Assembly: GCA_024742495.1 (NCBI GenBank)
Contig: JANSYJ010000006.1
Span: forward strand, 119,695 to 183,694
Direction of reading: 5' to 3'
Origin: Bacteroidota bacterium
GTDB lineage: Bacteria > Bacteroidota > Bacteroidia > Flavobacteriales > Schleiferiaceae
Length of the DNA: 64,000 bases
Positions 45,097-52,760 of this stretch are shown piece after piece (the stretch's first letter is position 1; the number at the start of each line of letters is the position of its first letter). The notes beneath the pieces were generated by a model that searched no databases, was not told the origin of the DNA, and was given only the letters and a program-made list of their open reading frames with translations. The position numbers were made by a program, and so were the translations under genes.

Positions 45097-46275
45097 ATGA
45101 AAGACGTTGTAATTGTTTCAGCGGTACGCACCCCTATTGGCGGTTTCTTAGGAAGCCTTTCATCCTTATCTGCAACAGAATTAGGATCTATTGCCATTAA
45201 AGGTGCTTTAGACAAAATTAATCTTGATGCTTCTGAAGTTGAGGAAGTATTGATGGGCAATGTGCTACAGGCCAATGTTGGTCAGGCTCCCGCTCGCCAA
45301 GCTGCCATGGGCGCTGGTATCCCTAATACCGTACCCTGCACTACTATTAATAAAGTATGCTCATCGGGCATGAAGGCCATTATGCAAGCCGCCCAAGCCA
45401 TTAAAGCTGGTGATGCCGATGTGGTTGTAGCCGGTGGTATGGAAAGCATGAGTAATGTTCCTCATTATTTAGAGGCTCGCAATGGTACCAAGCTAGGCGA
45501 TATTAAAGCTAAAGACGGTTTACTCCGTGATGGCCTCATTGATATTTACAATAAGGTACACATGGGAAATTGCGCCGAACTTTGTGCAAAAGACATGAAC
45601 TTCAGTCGCGAGGAGCAAGATAATTTTGCCTTGGAAAGCTACCGTCGTAGCGCCGACTCTTGGGAAAATGGTCGTTTTGCCGATGAAGTAATTCCCGTTC
45701 CTGTTCCTCAGCGCAAAGGAGATCCGATTATGGTAAATCAGGATGAGGATGTCTTTAAAGTGAATCACGCAAAGGTCCCTGCTCTACGTCCGGTTTTCGA
45801 CAAAGATGGAACCGTTACTGCGGCCAATGCTTCTAATATTAATGATGGCGCTGCGGCCCTAGTATTAATGTCGGCCGAAAAAGCCGCTGCCTTAGGTCTT
45901 AGCCCATTAGCAAAAGTTAGTTCTTATGCCGATGCAGCGCATGAACCAGAATGGTTTACTACTGCCCCTGCTAAGGCATTGCCAAAGGCATTAGCTAAAG
46001 CTGGTATTGATAAAGATCAGGTAGATGCCTTCGAATTAAATGAAGCTTTCTCGGTAGTTGGTTTGGCCAATATTAAAATTTTAGAGATTGATGCTGCCAA
46101 AACAAACATCAATGGTGGTGCGGTTTCAATGGGGCATCCACTAGGAGCTTCTGGAGCACGTATCATTATTACCCTTATTAATGTTTTAAAGCAAAACCAG
46201 GGTAAATATGGAGCAGCCGGTATTTGTAATGGTGGCGGTGGCGCATCAGCGATGGTAATCGAAAACATGGCCTAA
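45097..46275 (+). CDS. acetyl-CoA C-acetyltransferase (thiolase)
   Basis: A 392-residue biosynthetic-type thiolase that condenses two acetyl-CoA into acetoacetyl-CoA, or runs in reverse. The acylated cysteine is in [11 protein letters not shown] (Cys88), the active His is in [14 protein letters not shown], and the second catalytic Cys is in [16 protein letters not shown]. The C-terminal Gly-rich signature and total length match AtoB/PhaA-type enzymes. It lies in front of a NlpC/P60 gene, with only four bases between. The region upstream lacks an exact -7 match but is shared with the divergent HD gene. Confidence 0.95.
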   Translation: MKDVVIVSAVRTPIGGFLGSLSSLSATELGSIAIKGALDKINLDASEVEEVLMGNVLQANVGQAPARQAAMGAGIPNTVPCTTINKVCSSGMKAIMQAAQAIKAGDADVVVAGGMESMSNVPHYLEARNGTKLGDIKAKDGLLRDGLIDIYNKVHMGNCAELCAKDMNFSREEQDNFALESYRRSADSWENGRFADEVIPVPVPQRKGDPIMVNQDEDVFKVNHAKVPALRPVFDKDGTVTAANASNINDGAAALVLMSAEKAAALGLSPLAKVSSYADAAHEPEWFTTAPAKALPKALAKAGIDKDQVDAFELNEAFSVVGLANIKILEIDAAKTNINGGAVSMGHPLGASGARIIITLINVLKQNQGKYGAAGICNGGGGASAMVIENMA

Positions 46276-46279
46276 ATTC

Positions 46280-47056
46280 ATGGTTAGAGGCATTTGTAAG
46301 TTAAGCGCCATACCCATGCGCTTGGAACCCTCCGATCCCTCGGAAATGGTTAATCAAGTGATTTTTGGGGAAAGTTATGACGTACTCGAACAGCGTAAAA
46401 AATGGTTGCGCATTCGATTGCATCACGATCGTTATGAAGGTTGGATCGACCGCAAGCAAGCTAGCTTAATTGACGAAGCCGAAACGGAATACCGCAAAGA
46501 TGCCAAGCTTTCTATTGCCTCAGATCTAATTGAAATTGTTACTCAGAAAGATGGTGGAAGCTACTTCCCCATCTTTTTGGGTTCCTACCTTCCAAACCTC
46601 GATAAGGAGCAAAACTTTACCATTGCCAATCAAAGCTATCACTTTAATGGCCAAGCCATTTCCCAAAGGCAAAGTCGAGTAGAACTTATTGAGACCGCCT
46701 TTTCTTATTTACACGCCCCCTACCTCTGGGGCGGCAGAACTCCCGCCGGAATAGATTGCTCTGGCTTTACGCAGATGGTTTATCGTATCGCAGGACATCA
46801 AATTCCGCGTGATGCCTGGCAACAGGCTGAACTCGGCGAGACCCTAAGCTTTATTGAAGAATCGGAACCCGGCGATCTGGCTTTTTTCGATAATAATGAA
46901 GGTCGAATTGTACATGTGGGAATTATTCTCAAAGACAATTACATCCTTCACGCCAGTGGCAAAGTGCGCTTAGACCGACTAGATCAAAGCGGCATCTTTA
47001 ACCATGAAGAAAGAGGTCATACTCATAAATTAAGGGTAATTAAGAAGATCATCTAA
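46280..47056 (+). CDS. NlpC/P60 family hydrolase with SH3 domain
   Basis: A 258-residue cell-wall peptidase-like protein. The N-terminal part (about residues 1-65) is a bacterial SH3 domain (FGESYDVLEQRKKWLRIRLH), and a second SH3-like region follows. The C-terminal NlpC/P60 domain has the catalytic triad: Cys160 in GIDCSGFTQMVY, His212 in VHVGIIL and a further His in YILHASG. These enzymes cut the D-Glu/meso-DAP bond of peptide stems. No signal peptide is evident, so it may recycle muropeptides in the cytosol, as many Bacteroidota relatives do. It is probably co-transcribed with the thiolase gene. Confidence 0.9.
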   Translation: MVRGICKLSAIPMRLEPSDPSEMVNQVIFGESYDVLEQRKKWLRIRLHHDRYEGWIDRKQASLIDEAETEYRKDAKLSIASDLIEIVTQKDGGSYFPIFLGSYLPNLDKEQNFTIANQSYHFNGQAISQRQSRVELIETAFSYLHAPYLWGGRTPAGIDCSGFTQMVYRIAGHQIPRDAWQQAELGETLSFIEESEPGDLAFFDNNEGRIVHVGIILKDNYILHASGKVRLDRLDQSGIFNHEERGHTHKLRVIKKII

Positions 47057-47227
47057 GGCATTCCACTTTTTAGTAAAGCCTTAGACTTGAATCCCTAGGC
47101 TAGATGCCATTTAAAGCATTGGGTATTGCCTGCTTGGCTTCATCAAGTTTGAATCTAGCGGCATTTATTCTTTAATTCTGATGTCCATTAAATTTCGAGA
47201 GTATATTTTAGCGCCAAAAGCTATACG

Positions 47228-47770
47228 ATGAAGCATTTACTCTCCTTGCTATTTCTAGTTTACTTTAACAGCTTAAACTTCAATTTAAAAGCTTGCAATT
47301 GTGCTGATCCCCTGCCCATTGAAGAATCCTATGAAAAAGCTGAAATTATTATTCGTGCTAAAATCATTTCCTCAGAATACGTTTCCAATGCCGATGCTAT
47401 GGACCCCGCTAAAGCCCGTGAATTGCGGAAGAAACTACAGGGTGATAAAATTCGGCTCCCACAATTAGATACCAAGTTTATCATAGAGTTGAAGGTGCTT
47501 GTTAAATCGGTTTATAAGGGAGAAGATTTAATTGATACCCTAAGCATTTACACTACTCGAACGCCCGCTTCCTGCGGAGCAACTTCCCTTAAGCCTGGCG
47601 GTGACTACCTCATATACGCTTATATTGAAACGGGAGCCTATGAATTTATTAGCCCCGGTAATAGGCTGGAAAAAGCAGGTACTTTTTGGACTTTTAAATG
47701 CACCCGGAACAAAGCTTTTAGCGAAGAGGAAGCAATGGCTCTTAGAGCTCTAAAGCATGAGTTGAAATAA
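47228..47770 (+). CDS. secreted TIMP/NTR-like protein
   Basis: A 180-residue exported protein. The signal peptide core is LLSLLFLVYFNSLNF. The mature part starts at KACNCADP, giving a CxC at the very N-terminus as in tissue inhibitors of metalloproteinases and NTR domains. This is followed by the family pattern of an SYEKAEIIIRAKIISSE strand, a VYKGEDLIDTLSIYT segment and a TRTPASCGATSLKPGGDYLI stretch with the conserved SCG. A last Cys lies in FKCTRNKAF. The similarity to TIMP-like bacterial proteins is fairly good, but no target enzyme is known. Confidence 0.75.
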   Translation: MKHLLSLLFLVYFNSLNFNLKACNCADPLPIEESYEKAEIIIRAKIISSEYVSNADAMDPAKARELRKKLQGDKIRLPQLDTKFIIELKVLVKSVYKGEDLIDTLSIYTTRTPASCGATSLKPGGDYLIYAYIETGAYEFISPGNRLEKAGTFWTFKCTRNKAFSEEEAMALRALKHELK

Positions 47771-48001
47771 AACATTGACGATCCTTAATCATGGGATCAA
47801 TTCTCAAATTAGAATTTCCCTCCTTTTAAGCTTCAATTAATCCACGGAATTAGCATTTTTAATTCCCATAAAACACGCTGGGCTGCATCGCCTTTAAATA
47901 AAGTTTATAGATTTATTTTCGTGTTTATTAAAATTAGGCAAGGTCCTTGTGACTAGGTTTTTTAAGATTTAAAACCAAACAATCACTACCTTCCCCAAGC
48001 C

Positions 48002-49108
48002 ATGAGAAGAATCATCCTAGTCCTCTGCAGTCTGAGTTTGTTAGCTTGTCAAATGGAACACGATCCGGTGCTTTCCCATTTTCCTCCCCAGTCGGTTTTT
48101 AAAGATGGCTTTGCCAATAAGTTCTACAACCACTTTCGACCTTATGATAAAGATCGAGAATCGATGACCCGCATTAGTTATGCCTCCTACCAGCTTTTAG
48201 CTGATGAACTCATCCTCATCAAGCATTACAATGCTGGCTTTGAATTGAGAGGTTGGCAATACTACCATATCCAAGGTGCTGGCTTACATCTGGATTCGGC
48301 CTGGTATATAAACGGCAGTGATACCTTGGACGTGGAAATAGAAGCTGGGATCATGAAAAACTTTGCCGATACTACCAGCTCTTTTTACAAGGAAAACTAC
48401 CGCTATCAGGAGCAAGAGCATCAATACATCAGTCATCAGTATAAAAGAGTAGATACACTCGTAGATGGAAGAAGCGGCCAATCTTTCGCCTTTAATCGAT
48501 CCTATCGAAACCTAGAATCCGACAGCACTTTAAATGATTGGCAGGCCAGGGAAGTTTACCTCAAAGGATTAGGCTTTTATTACAGTTGGGAACAAAGTAC
48601 CAATGGCATTTACGAGACAGAGCTCATAGAGCAAATGCCCCTGGCGGAATTCGAGAAAAAGGCCGACCATAAAGAAAAAAGAGTAGCCTATATAAATCCA
48701 GATGAGGCCATCGGTGGAGATCCTGGCTTTAAACTATGTGGTCCGGAAAAAGAAATAGCCGACTACTACAATGGTGATCCCGATGCCGGTTTTGCCGAGG
48801 GAAAGAAAGTTATGCTCGCCAGAATTAAAAAGGAACTAAGTGACTATAATTTCAATGAATTTCAAGGATTACTGACCTTCCGATTTGTTATTTCTTGCGA
48901 AGGAAAAGCAGGTCGATTTGTATGCGACTCCTATACCTTTGATTACCAAAAACAAGAAGTCCCCAAGGAAACGGTTGAAAAAGTTTTCACGGTATTAAAC
49001 GGTTTAAAAACTTGGCAGCCCACCATTATCCGCAACGAAGCGCGCGATTCCTATGCCTACATCACTTTAAAAATTAAGAATGCTGCGATTATCGACGTTT
49101 TGCCTTAG
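48002..49108 (+). CDS. hypothetical lipoprotein with TonB_C-like end
   Basis: A 368-residue lipoprotein with signal RRIILVLCSLSLLACQ (lipobox LLAC, Cys16). The central part resembles the MORN-like or DUF-type lipoproteins of Bacteroidota but I cannot name it. The C-terminal 100 residues (ARIKKELSDYNFNEFQGLLT, then FRFVISCEGKAGRF) have the alternating pattern of a TonB C-terminal fold, in which such domains bind outer-membrane partners. The gene ends 29 bases inside the next lipoprotein gene, so the two are coupled. Confidence 0.7.
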   Translation: MRRIILVLCSLSLLACQMEHDPVLSHFPPQSVFKDGFANKFYNHFRPYDKDRESMTRISYASYQLLADELILIKHYNAGFELRGWQYYHIQGAGLHLDSAWYINGSDTLDVEIEAGIMKNFADTTSSFYKENYRYQEQEHQYISHQYKRVDTLVDGRSGQSFAFNRSYRNLESDSTLNDWQAREVYLKGLGFYYSWEQSTNGIYETELIEQMPLAEFEKKADHKEKRVAYINPDEAIGGDPGFKLCGPEKEIADYYNGDPDAGFAEGKKVMLARIKKELSDYNFNEFQGLLTFRFVISCEGKAGRFVCDSYTFDYQKQEVPKETVEKVFTVLNGLKTWQPTIIRNEARDSYAYITLKIKNAAIIDVLP

Positions 49109-49913
49109 CCTATTATTTTTAGCTTCTTGTACCGAGAAGCACAATTGGTATCAAAAAGAATTTAGCGCCGAAGAAAAGCCAGCCCTGGCCGAATCGGTGC
49201 GCAATGGTGTAAGTTATCATTATCAAGGCACGGTCCCAGAACAGTTCCACGCTTTGGAAGCCTTGGCCTTAGATTCTAGCAATGGTGATTTCTGGCGAGA
49301 AATGGGCACCTCCAGAGTGAAGCGAAGCCTAGCAGATGAAATGTACTATTGGTACGGTAAGGCGGCGGAGCTTAAACCAGATCCATGGATGGGATTTCGA
49401 GGCTATCTCTACCTTTATTTCTACCGCGATTACCCGAGAGCTATTGCTGATTTCGATCAAATGGATTCCATCATTGGTAGCATTGGTAATTCTCAGGCCC
49501 AAGATCATGACTATATGCGGGGTATCGCCTATTATGGACTTAATGATTATCAAAATTCCAAAGACTATCTACGCAAGTATATTGAGCGAATCAGCACTGA
49601 AGTTGGCGCGGAATGGGTAGACGTTTACGCTCATTTATACCTCTTCTTTTGCCATAAAGCTCTGGGCGAAGAAATGGCGATGCAAAATGAGCTGAATGCC
49701 ATATTCGCCCTTTATCCGGATCTGGCAGACGCACATTATCAGCAAGCACTTATATACCATCAAAAAAATCAGCTAAAAGCCGCACGAGAAAGTTTAGAGA
49801 AAGCAAGAGCTTCCTATGATTTAGGGTTCTATCATCAAAGGCCTTATGTGGAAGTCTTGGAACAAATCTATCCGCAGGATTTAGACGCTTTGGCGAGCTT
49901 ATTAACACAGTAG
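49080..49913 (+). CDS. TPR-containing lipoprotein
   Basis: A 277-residue lipoprotein with signal LRLSTFCLSLLFLASC (Cys17). The remainder consists of tetratricopeptide-like helical hairpins, the clearest being ADEMYYWYGKAAELKPDPWM, GNSQAQDHDYMRGIAYYGLN and QQALIYHQKNQLKAARESLE. TPR lipoproteins act as periplasmic or surface scaffolds; the partner may be the product of the preceding gene, with which it overlaps by 29 bases. No enzymatic motif was seen. Confidence 0.78.
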   Translation: MLRLSTFCLSLLFLASCTEKHNWYQKEFSAEEKPALAESVRNGVSYHYQGTVPEQFHALEALALDSSNGDFWREMGTSRVKRSLADEMYYWYGKAAELKPDPWMGFRGYLYLYFYRDYPRAIADFDQMDSIIGSIGNSQAQDHDYMRGIAYYGLNDYQNSKDYLRKYIERISTEVGAEWVDVYAHLYLFFCHKALGEEMAMQNELNAIFALYPDLADAHYQQALIYHQKNQLKAARESLEKARASYDLGFYHQRPYVEVLEQIYPQDLDALASLLTQ

Positions 49914-49984
49914 AGTGCAAAAGCTCCAGGCCGAAAAGCATTTCAAGATTAGCTATGCCCTACCTTGAAGCTCATTCTTAAACT

Positions 49985-50410
49985 ATGGCCGTAAGCATTT
50001 ACAATCTTGAGCATAGCGGAGGTATTGCCATCCCATTCTTTGACGTTGGCGTAGCCGCCGGCACCCCTTCTTATGTGCAAGAATACTTCCCCGATAGCAT
50101 TAATATCTCGCAAGAACTGGTTAAAAACCCGAAAGCGACTTTTTGTGTACGCGTAAGTGGACAATCCATGGTTGGCGCGGGTATTGACGATGGTGATCTA
50201 CTAATTGTCGATAAGGATCTTGAAGCTAAAGATGGCCAAATCATTCTCGCGGTAATTAACGGCGATTACACGGTTAAGCGATTACTCAAGAAATCAGATG
50301 GTCATTACCTTCAACCTGAAAACCCTGATTTCGAGCCACTGCGAATCACGCCTTTTATGGACTTCCGAATTTGGGGAGTTGTTACGGGATTAATAAAAAA
50401 GCTCCAATAA
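49985..50410 (+). CDS. umuD: UmuD-like S24 peptidase (no umuC adjacent)
   Basis: A 141-residue UmuD-type protein. Self-cleavage would occur at Ala25-Gly26 (VAAGTPSYV), close to the E. coli Cys24-Gly25 site. The Ser-Lys dyad is Ser61 in SGQSMVGAG and Lys98 in DYTVKRL, almost the same numbers as in E. coli UmuD (60 and 97). The C-terminal PENPDFEPL stretch is also typical. No DNA-binding domain is present, so it is not LexA. In most genomes umuC follows directly; here a cobalamin riboswitch does, so it is an orphan or acts with a polymerase V encoded elsewhere. Confidence 0.9.
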   Translation: MAVSIYNLEHSGGIAIPFFDVGVAAGTPSYVQEYFPDSINISQELVKNPKATFCVRVSGQSMVGAGIDDGDLLIVDKDLEAKDGQIILAVINGDYTVKRLLKKSDGHYLQPENPDFEPLRITPFMDFRIWGVVTGLIKKLQ

Positions 50411-50416
50411 TTAAAT

Positions 50417-50424
50417 TACTTTTG
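50417..50424 (+). promoter_or_regulatory. -7 promoter box TACTTTTG for the riboswitch transcript
   Basis: An exact TAnnTTTG match seven bases after the umuD stop and directly in front of the riboswitch. Transcription would start near 50428-50431, so the whole aptamer is included in the leader. Confidence 0.55.
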
Positions 50425-50430
50425 CCCTGC

Positions 50431-50610
50431 TTTTGGTTTCTTCAGAATCTATTTTATGGATTTTGAGGAATTAAAAGGGAAGCCGGTGTAAATCCGGGAC
50501 TTTTCCTGAAGCTGTAATTCTCAATGCTTTTAAGACAATGCCACTGCCTATTGCGGGAAGGCCTTAAAAGTGAGATAAGTCAGAAGACCTGCCAATAGCC
50601 ATTTACTTAA
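50431..50610 (+). ncRNA. cobalamin riboswitch
   Basis: The conserved core of the B12 aptamer is present in order. The GGGAAGCCGGTGTAAATCCGG segment lies at 50477-50497, continuing to GGAC at 50500. GAAGCTGTAA follows, corresponding to the usual GCAACTGTAA. Then come a GCCACTG block and the B12 box AGTCAGAAGACCTGCC at 50578-50593. The aptamer lies in the leader of the operon encoding the BtuB-like receptor, so high cobalamin would lower expression. Boundaries are estimates, because I could not fold the sequence. Confidence 0.92.
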
Positions 50611-50640
50611 CGCTTTCAGGATAAAAGCATTAAGCTCCGA

Positions 50641-50660
50641 AATCGGTTCTCCGAATTTTT
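50641..50660 (+). terminator. possible riboswitch expression-platform terminator
   Basis: TCGG and CCGA form a short stem around a TTCT loop, extended by A-T pairs past a bulge, and are followed by TTTTT. A second CTCCGA copy just upstream (50635-50640) could compete for the same partner. This would allow the aptamer to switch transcription. The stem is short, so this is a suggestion; control of translation is the alternative. Confidence 0.4.
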
Positions 50661-50712
50661 GTGCTTTACCTTTTCCCTGGAATTTTTGTTCAACCATTTA
50701 ATTCATGTAAAC

Positions 50713-51816
50713 ATGAAAAAGCAATTATTCCTCGGGCTATTGATCTCAACCATTATGGTCAGGCCCCTTACTGCTCAGTTTAACTTTTCAGATGTTCAAT
50801 TTTGGACCGGCAATGGCAGCGATAGCACTTTGTTGGTGGTAGATTTTAATGATGGAAGTGGCGACTCCTCTTATGTTTGGGGCTATGCCTATAATACTGG
50901 GGAAACGGGTGAAGACCTACTTAATGCTATTGCGGCGGCAGATCTAAACTTTCAAGTAAATATCGCGGGAGGCTTTTTAAACGATGTCATTTATGGTCAA
51001 CATGAAGGACTAGCTGGGATGCCCGACTATTGGAGCACCTGGAGTGGTGCCGATACCGCAAGCCTAGCGATGAATTCAGGCATTAGCACCGCCCTAGTGG
51101 ACGGAGAATGGTTTGCCTTAAGCTATACCGATTTTACCCCAGCCCTAAAGCCTGGCTTGCCTATTCCTGCTTTTAATCCTCAAACTTTCGACTTTTCAAT
51201 GCTTGATCAATGGCTGGGAACAGGTAGCGACTCCATGGCTTTATTCATTGATTTTCAATTTAATGCAGACAGCGGAAGAATAGTATTCGGTTACCTTTTC
51301 AATGATTCCATACAAGCCTCCCAAGTCTTAAGCGATTTAGATCAAAACCTAGCCGGTTTGAGCGTTAATGCGCAGGCCTTCCTAAATGACATCACCTATA
51401 ACAATTGGTCGGGAATTGGCGGACAGCCCAATTTTTGGAGTACCTGGAGCGGAAGCAATGTGGGTAATTGGTATATGAATGCGGGAATTAGCACCTATGT
51501 AAAAGCCAATGAAATATTCGGCTGTAGCTACACCGATTTTACGCCGGCGTTGAGGCCGCGCGTTCCTGCAAGCTTTAATGCCATCGGATTACAAAACACC
51601 GCTTTGAGTTCTATTGAAGTTTATCCGAATCCAAGTAGCGATTACATTATGCTCCAGTTCGAAGGTGACCAAGCCATCGAAGTCATAAATATGCAAGGGC
51701 AAGTTATTTATCAGGCGAAAGCCAATGAAAAACACAGGATAGATGTATTGAGCTGGAAACGCGGTTGGTATGTCCTAAAAGTGGGATCTGAAAGTAAAGT
51801 TATTAGCCTGCTTTAA
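50713..51816 (+). CDS. B12-regulated T9SS-secreted protein with two repeats
   Basis: A 367-residue exported protein, first in the riboswitch operon. The ATG at 50713 begins a signal peptide (KKQLFLGLLISTIMVRPLTA). Two domains of about 135 residues follow (roughly 20-155 and 158-290). Both contain a GSDS...DFN opening and a FLNDxxY segment, then WSTWSG, MNxGIST and SYTDFTPALKP or SYTDFTPALRP. The C-terminal 70 residues are a type A T9SS domain (SIEVYPNPSSDYIMLQF). From memory, similar domains occur in secreted proteins beside B12 receptors in other phyla. I infer that it binds cobalamin or delivers it to the receptor, without direct proof. Confidence 0.85.
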   Translation: MKKQLFLGLLISTIMVRPLTAQFNFSDVQFWTGNGSDSTLLVVDFNDGSGDSSYVWGYAYNTGETGEDLLNAIAAADLNFQVNIAGGFLNDVIYGQHEGLAGMPDYWSTWSGADTASLAMNSGISTALVDGEWFALSYTDFTPALKPGLPIPAFNPQTFDFSMLDQWLGTGSDSMALFIDFQFNADSGRIVFGYLFNDSIQASQVLSDLDQNLAGLSVNAQAFLNDITYNNWSGIGGQPNFWSTWSGSNVGNWYMNAGISTYVKANEIFGCSYTDFTPALRPRVPASFNAIGLQNTALSSIEVYPNPSSDYIMLQFEGDQAIEVINMQGQVIYQAKANEKHRIDVLSWKRGWYVLKVGSESKVISLL

Positions 51817-52760
51817 TGCGATGGCTTCTTTTAATATTGACACTATTCAGTGCTGGATTGTTAGCGCAATCTACTGGTCCATATGCCCCTGCCGCTGGAC
51901 AAGCTAATTCGAGGGCTATTCACAAAGACAGCTCCTTAATTAGGGCTTGGGCCGATTCCATTAGCGTGCAGAGAGGTTATTTGGATATTGCGCAAAAGAC
52001 CTTAGGTTTTGCCAGCTTTGGCGATTCCCTCAATCCATTAGGGCCCGCCAATGGCCAAGTGATTAGCTTGGGTGATAGTGGACTAGCCACCTATATTTTA
52101 AAAACGCCAATTTGGGATCAAGCTGGGGCTGAGTTTGCCATTTTCGAAAATAGCTTTAGCGATGTCTTCTTAGAATTCGCTTTTGTGGAAGTGAGTCAAG
52201 ATGGAATTAATTTTCATCGTTTTCCCGCCATTAGCCTTATAGATACCGTGGTGCAAACCGGGGCTTTTGGTTCTAGTGAAGCCAGCCAAGTACATAATCT
52301 TGCGGGCAAATACCGCCTGGATTTTGGCGTTCCCTTTGATCTTGCTGACATCCCCCAAATTGATAGCATCTACTACATTCGAATTGTAGATGCTATTGGG
52401 ACGATAGATCCCAAGCTAGCGGGACGAGATTCTCGGGGAGCGATTATCAATGAGCCCTATCCTACCGCCTTTGCCTCAGGTGGTTTTGATTTAGATGCTT
52501 TAGCTTTTCTTAGTCCAAATAGCCTAAACTTAAAAGAACAGGATTATTCCTTAGAAAAGGCTTACCCCAACCCTGCCCGTCTTTCGGTAGGAGTTCCATC
52601 TGCCATTAAGCTAGAGCTCTTTAGTTTAAATGGACATCTCCTAAAGACTGCCCGCTGGGAAAAGCTCAATTTAGATGATACGCCAGCTGGCATTTATCTG
52701 CTTCAAGCCAACTTTGAGGATGGTCATTCGAGCTTTCAGAAAATTCAAGTTTTACCTTGA
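51816..52760 (+). CDS. B12-regulated T9SS-secreted cell-surface protein
   Basis: A 314-residue exported protein with signal RWLLLILTLFSAGLLAQST. The single domain has the pattern PLGPANGQVISLGDSGLATY, FAIFENSF, LEFAFVEVSQDGINFHRFPA, YRLDFGVPFDLADIP and PYPTAFASGGFDLDALAF. This pattern is shared with a family of cell-surface proteins (also seen with PEP-CTERM signals) whose function is unknown. A T9SS domain ends the protein (LEKAYPNPARLSVGVPSA, ending KIQVLP). The start overlaps the previous stop by one base. Co-transcription with the TonB-dependent receptor and the riboswitch suggests a part in B12 capture. Confidence 0.83.
   Translation: MRWLLLILTLFSAGLLAQSTGPYAPAAGQANSRAIHKDSSLIRAWADSISVQRGYLDIAQKTLGFASFGDSLNPLGPANGQVISLGDSGLATYILKTPIWDQAGAEFAIFENSFSDVFLEFAFVEVSQDGINFHRFPAISLIDTVVQTGAFGSSEASQVHNLAGKYRLDFGVPFDLADIPQIDSIYYIRIVDAIGTIDPKLAGRDSRGAIINEPYPTAFASGGFDLDALAFLSPNSLNLKEQDYSLEKAYPNPARLSVGVPSAIKLELFSLNGHLLKTARWEKLNLDDTPAGIYLLQANFEDGHSSFQKIQVLP

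Noticed and set aside
47057..47227. Loose similarity between this gap and 60190-60230 (both with GCATTGGG-like words)
   Set aside because: Only a few short words match and no consistent repeat unit could be aligned by eye.
47771..48001. GATCC/GGATC inverted repeat near 47783-47801 as a terminator
   Set aside because: The stem is only five bases with an eight-base loop and no T-run follows.
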